In this document: positions 48,238 through 50,546 of the stretch, piece by piece | Position numbering within the stretch: position 1 is the first letter of the stretch | How the letters are laid out: each line of letters starts with the position of its first letter | Source: JAOUEE01 sp051011595 | GTDB lineage: Bacteria; Actinomycetota; Acidimicrobiia; Acidimicrobiales; SHLQ01 | DNA: 50,546 nt | Assembly: GCA_051011595.1 (NCBI GenBank) | Contig: JBPCTQ010000126.1 | Location: forward strand, 1-50,546 | Direction of reading: 5' to 3' | Made by a program: the position numbers and the translations under genes | The notes under the pieces: model-generated | Told to the model about the DNA's origin: nothing | Database searches by the model: none | Seen by the model: only the letters and a program-made list of their open reading frames with translations

Positions 48238-49520
48238 GATCGGCCCTGCCGGAGCCGAGCCGACTCGGCGTGGGCCGGCAACCCCTCGGCGTCGGCCAGA
48301 ACTTCGACGAACGGGGCCAAGCGACGGCTGGCCGCCTCGTCGATGGTGACGACGTGTATGTCCTTCAAGAAGTCGAACACGGTGAGGGATTGACTGAAAC
48401 GGGCCGTGCCGTTGGTGGGCAGCACATGGCTGGGGCCGGCAACGTAGTCGCCGAAGGATGCCGGCGACCACGGACCACAGAACACGGCACCGGCATTGCG
48501 GACCGACTTCAGCATTCCGGCGTTGTCGGCGCACATCAGCTGCAGGTGTTCGGGGGCGATGACGTTGGCCACCGCCACGGCCTGCTCGGCGTCGTCGACC
48601 ACACACACGATGCCCGACTGGCTCAGTGTCGCTTCGATGTCATCGCGGCGCGGGGCTCTCGCCACCTGCTCTTCGACGGCGGCGGCAACGGCATCGGCCA
48701 CCTCAGGGTCCCAGGTGACGAACCAGGCCAGCCCATCCGGACCGTGCTCGGCTTGCACCACGACGTCGATGGCCGCCAACTCCAGCGGATCGGTTCCATC
48801 GGCGATCACCACGACCTCGCTGGGACCGGCGAAGGCGGACGGCACCCCGACCTGCCCGGCCACCTCCCGCTTGGCCAGGGCCACATAGACGTTGCCCGGG
48901 CCCACGATCACGTCGACCGGCCGCATCGTCGAGGTCCCGTACGCCATGGCCCCGATGGCCTGGGCTCCACCCACCGCGTAGATTTCGTCGACCCCGGCCA
49001 CCGCGGCGGCCGCCAGGGTGACATCGGGGATGACCCCATCGGGGCCCGGCGGCACACACAACACCACTTCATCGACGCCGGCTGCGCGCGCCGGAATTGC
49101 GGTCATCAGCACCGTGCTGGGATAGCGGGCTCGACCCCCGGGCACGTAACAACCCGCTCGCTCGACGGGCCGGAACAGGCTGCGGACCTCGACGCCGTCG
49201 TGGTCGTGCACGTCGTCGGCCGGACGTTGGTGCCGGTGGTAGCGCTCCACATTGGCGGCGGCGGCTTCGAGCGCTCCCCGCACATCGGCGTCGAGACGGC
49301 GGGCGGCCTCGGCTGCGGCGCTCGGGTCGATTCGGAACGTATCGAGGGTGACACCGTCAAACCGCGCCGTGTACTCCGCCACGGCCTCATCACCACGGTC
49401 CCGAACATCGGCGAGGATGGTGCGTACCGCCGCGACCGGTTCGTCACCGTCGACCACCGGTCGAGGCAACACCGCGCCGAGGTCACCCCGGTGGCCACGC
49501 AGGTCGATTCGTCGCAACAT
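48234..49520 (-). CDS. hisD: Histidinol dehydrogenase
   Basis: HisD carries out the last two oxidations to histidine with NAD+ and zinc. The 428-aa protein has the signature regions AGCYVPGGRARYPSTVLMTA, VGPGNVYVALAKREVAGQVG, FAGPSEVVVIADGT, IAPEHLQLMCADNA and GPSHVLPTNGTARFSQSLTV. ATG 49520 gives the family start MLRRIDLRGH; ATG 49526 two codons earlier is also possible. A TAGCGT box lies 9 nt upstream. It is the first gene of the operon hisD-C-B-H-A-F, all joined by overlaps or gaps of 1 nt. Confidence 0.96.
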   Translation of the reverse strand: MLRRIDLRGHRGDLGAVLPRPVVDGDEPVAAVRTILADVRDRGDEAVAEYTARFDGVTLDTFRIDPSAAAEAARRLDADVRGALEAAAANVERYHRHQRPADDVHDHDGVEVRSLFRPVERAGCYVPGGRARYPSTVLMTAIPARAAGVDEVVLCVPPGPDGVIPDVTLAAAAVAGVDEIYAVGGAQAIGAMAYGTSTMRPVDVIVGPGNVYVALAKREVAGQVGVPSAFAGPSEVVVIADGTDPLELAAIDVVVQAEHGPDGLAWFVTWDPEVADAVAAAVEEQVARAPRRDDIEATLSQSGIVCVVDDAEQAVAVANVIAPEHLQLMCADNAGMLKSVRNAGAVFCGPWSPASFGDYVAGPSHVLPTNGTARFSQSLTVFDFLKDIHVVTIDEAASRRLAPFVEVLADAEGLPAHAESARLRQGRS

Positions 49521-49529
49521 GAACATCCC

Positions 49530-49535
49530 ACGCTA
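49530..49535 (-). promoter_or_regulatory. Putative -10 box TAGCGT of the his operon
   Basis: TAGCGT ends 9 nt before ATG 49520 on the minus strand (3 nt before ATG 49526). The spacing favours ATG 49520 as first codon of a leaderless or near-leaderless transcript. Confidence 0.45.
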
Positions 49536-49611
49536 CCGGGACCGGTTGGTCGGTCCGGCGGGGTTTCGCGCCGGTGGCCTCGGGCCCGGTCACGTCGGCT
49601 AGACCTGACCC

Positions 49612-49806
49612 ATGATCACCGATGACACCGCTGAGCTCTCGTCGATGGCCACCGTGATCGCCGAGCTCTCGCAGCGCATCGACACGGTGGCCGACCGCTA
49701 CGTCGACAGCCCGCGTGAAGATGTGGCCGCCCGGCTGTTCGAGGTGGAACGAGCCCTCCGCCAAGCCGAACGAATCCTGGGGCAGCTGGTTCGCGACGCC
49801 ACCTGA
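49612..49806 (+). CDS. Small helical protein, function unknown
   Basis: The 64-aa acidic protein is predicted to be helical with a heptad-like C-terminal half (VAARLFEVERALRQAERILG). ATG 49612 has TAGACC 6 nt upstream and no ribosome-binding site, as at other genes here. I do not recognise a family. It is divergent from hisD. The small size keeps confidence moderate. Confidence 0.55.
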   Translation: MITDDTAELSSMATVIAELSQRIDTVADRYVDSPREDVAARLFEVERALRQAERILGQLVRDAT

Positions 49807-49828
49807 CCCGCTCACCCGACCCGATGCC

Positions 49829-49940
49829 AAAAAGGAAACTGGCGCCCCCGAAGGGGCGCCAGCCGGCGACACTGGGCGGCGGATCCCTGTGTGTCGCCTG
49901 TACCAGGTGGCGGGAACCTGGTGCGGTCACCCTACCGCAT
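49829..49940 (-). ncRNA. Candidate structured RNA ending in an intrinsic terminator
   Basis: On the minus strand four hairpins follow one another: GCGGT/ACCGC (49938-49923, 6-nt loop), ACCAGGT/ACCTGGT (49922-49902, 7-nt loop), GGCGACAC/GTGTCGCC (49898-49865, 18-nt loop) and a 10-bp GC stem with TTCG loop (49862-49839) followed by TTTCCTTTTT. The last is a textbook terminator. Three stems ahead of it, with almost no gap between the first two, suggest a folded RNA rather than plain 3' UTR. It begins about 80 nt past the nth stop, so it could be an nth 3' UTR or an independent small RNA. No SRP, tmRNA, RNase P or riboswitch signature was recognised. Confidence 0.5.
49839..49862 (-). terminator. 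Strong intrinsic terminator downstream of nth
   Basis: CTGGCGCCCC-TTCG-GGGGCGCCAG is a perfect 10-bp stem with a stable tetraloop. On the minus strand a T-rich tract (TTTCCTTTTT, 49838-49829) follows directly. It ends transcription coming from the nth side. Confidence 0.88.
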
Positions 49941-50020
49941 CTCCCCAGGCTGCGCACCCCACGTCGGTGAAGTTTTGGTGGCTAAGAGGCGGGGTTCGCT
50001 CTGGGCGCCACGCGGGTCGG

Positions 50021-50546
50021 TCAGATCTGCGACGAAGGACAGAAGTCGGCCAGAACGCAGCTGGCGCAATCGGGCCGTCGGGCAACACACACCCGGCGAC
50101 CGTGCAGGATCATCCGCAAGCTGAATTGGCCCCGTTCTGACGCCGGCACCATGGGATTGAGGGCCAGCTCGATCTTGACCGGGTCGGTTTCGTCGGTGAG
50201 CTCCAAGAGCCCCGACAGCCGGGTCACATGGGTGTCGACCGGCAGCCCCGGAAGGCCCAGGGCCACGCTGCGAACCACGTTGGCGGTCTTGCGGCCCACT
50301 CCTGGCAGTCGAACCAGATCCTTCATGGCCCCCGGGACCTCTCCGTCGAACTCGTCGACGAGCATCTGGGCCATGCCGACCAAACTCTTGGACTTCTGGC
50401 GGAACAAGCCGATCGTGTCGACGTACGGCTCCACTTGTTCGGGCGACACCGCAGCCAGTGCATCGGGATCGGGGAAACGGGCGAAGAGTCCCGGAGTGGC
50501 CTTGTTCACACCAACATCGGTGGCCTGGGCCGACAAGATGGTGGCC
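50021..50546 (-). CDS. nth: Endonuclease III, 5' end outside the window
   Basis: This DNA glycosylase/AP lyase removes oxidised pyrimidines. The visible 174 residues begin ATILSAQATDVGVN at the right edge, include the helix-hairpin-helix LPGVGRKTANVV with the catalytic Lys, the catalytic Asp in LPVDTHVTRLSGLLEL, and the [4Fe-4S] cluster motif Cx6Cx2Cx5C (CVARRPDCASCVLADFC). The N-terminal 30-40 residues and the start codon lie beyond 50546; the TTG at 50536 is internal. The candidate RNA and terminator follow its 3' end. Confidence 0.96.
   Translation of the reverse strand, partial: ATILSAQATDVGVNKATPGLFARFPDPDALAAVSPEQVEPYVDTIGLFRQKSKSLVGMAQMLVDEFDGEVPGAMKDLVRLPGVGRKTANVVRSVALGLPGLPVDTHVTRLSGLLELTDETDPVKIELALNPMVPASERGQFSLRMILHGRRVCVARRPDCASCVLADFCPSSQI

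Noticed and set aside
49829..49990. SRP RNA, tmRNA, RNase P or ydaO-type riboswitch identity for the candidate RNA
   Set aside because: The SRP GGAAG loop, tmRNA tRNA-like end and RNase P core were not found. GGGGAGA and GGGUGA strings faintly recall ydaO, but no gene of the expected type lies downstream on that strand before the terminator.

Overview
This window comes from a high-GC actinobacterium. The gene content and order fit an Acidimicrobiia-like lineage better than a mycobacterium or streptomycete, but that placement is an inference from gene order and style, not from a marker phylogeny. The supporting signs are a Tad/Flp pilus locus without a secretin, a PdtaR-type ANTAR regulator beside polA and rpsA (an arrangement also known from mycobacteria), a group II truncated haemoglobin, a PF10081-type hydrolase, frequent GTG/TTG starts, and many start codons preceded by TASNNT boxes 6-9 nt upstream, as in leaderless transcription.

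Layout. 1-12.1 kb holds pilus biogenesis and signalling. There is a truncated Flp pilin at the left edge, a NarL-type two-component pair, coaE, and a minus-strand Tad operon (cpaB-tadZ-tadA-tadB-tadC) that ends in a polytopic membrane protein. The TadB carries an extracytoplasmic von Willebrand A-like domain. 12.2-16.3 kb holds a PF10081-like membrane hydrolase, a UPF0104-type flippase-like protein and a CREST/ceramidase-like membrane protein. 16.3-22.3 kb is a minus-strand housekeeping block: rpsA, a methyltransferase, polA, pdtaR and a small coiled-coil gene. 22.3-23.4 kb holds a DUF3105 lipoprotein, a duplicated palindromic repeat and tRNA-Leu(CAA).

23.4-28.5 kb is the type II fatty acid synthesis operon fabD-fabH-fabG-acpP-fabF, followed by convergent fabZ-like and HU genes. 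FabD carries a C-terminal biotinyl/lipoyl-like domain without the attachment lysine. 28.7-33 kb is a redox block (truncated haemoglobin, TlpA-like thioredoxin, CcdA, zinc-finger anti-sigma-like protein) facing an ECF sigma factor with its own anti-sigma protein, plus a DUF3179 lipoprotein. 33-43.7 kb holds a flavoprotein disulfide oxidoreductase, trpC-trpF-trpB-trpA, a J-domain membrane protein, an OmpR/EnvZ-type pair with a Pho-box-like promoter, ygfZ, trpE and a long GroES-like gene. 43.7-49.5 kb holds an alpha/beta hydrolase and the compact his operon hisD-C-B-H-A-F. The right edge has a small gene, a candidate structured RNA with an intrinsic terminator, and a 5'-truncated nth.

How the parts work together. 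The trp and his blocks supply most of those two pathways; trpD, trpG, hisG, hisE and hisI are not here. The fab operon covers malonyl loading, initiation, condensation and ketoreduction, with the dehydratase just beyond it. The items most worth a second look are the FabD fusion, the candidate RNA at 49829-49940, the palindromic repeat family seen at two distant sites next to gene 3' ends, the TadB-vWA fusion, and the sigma/redox locus.
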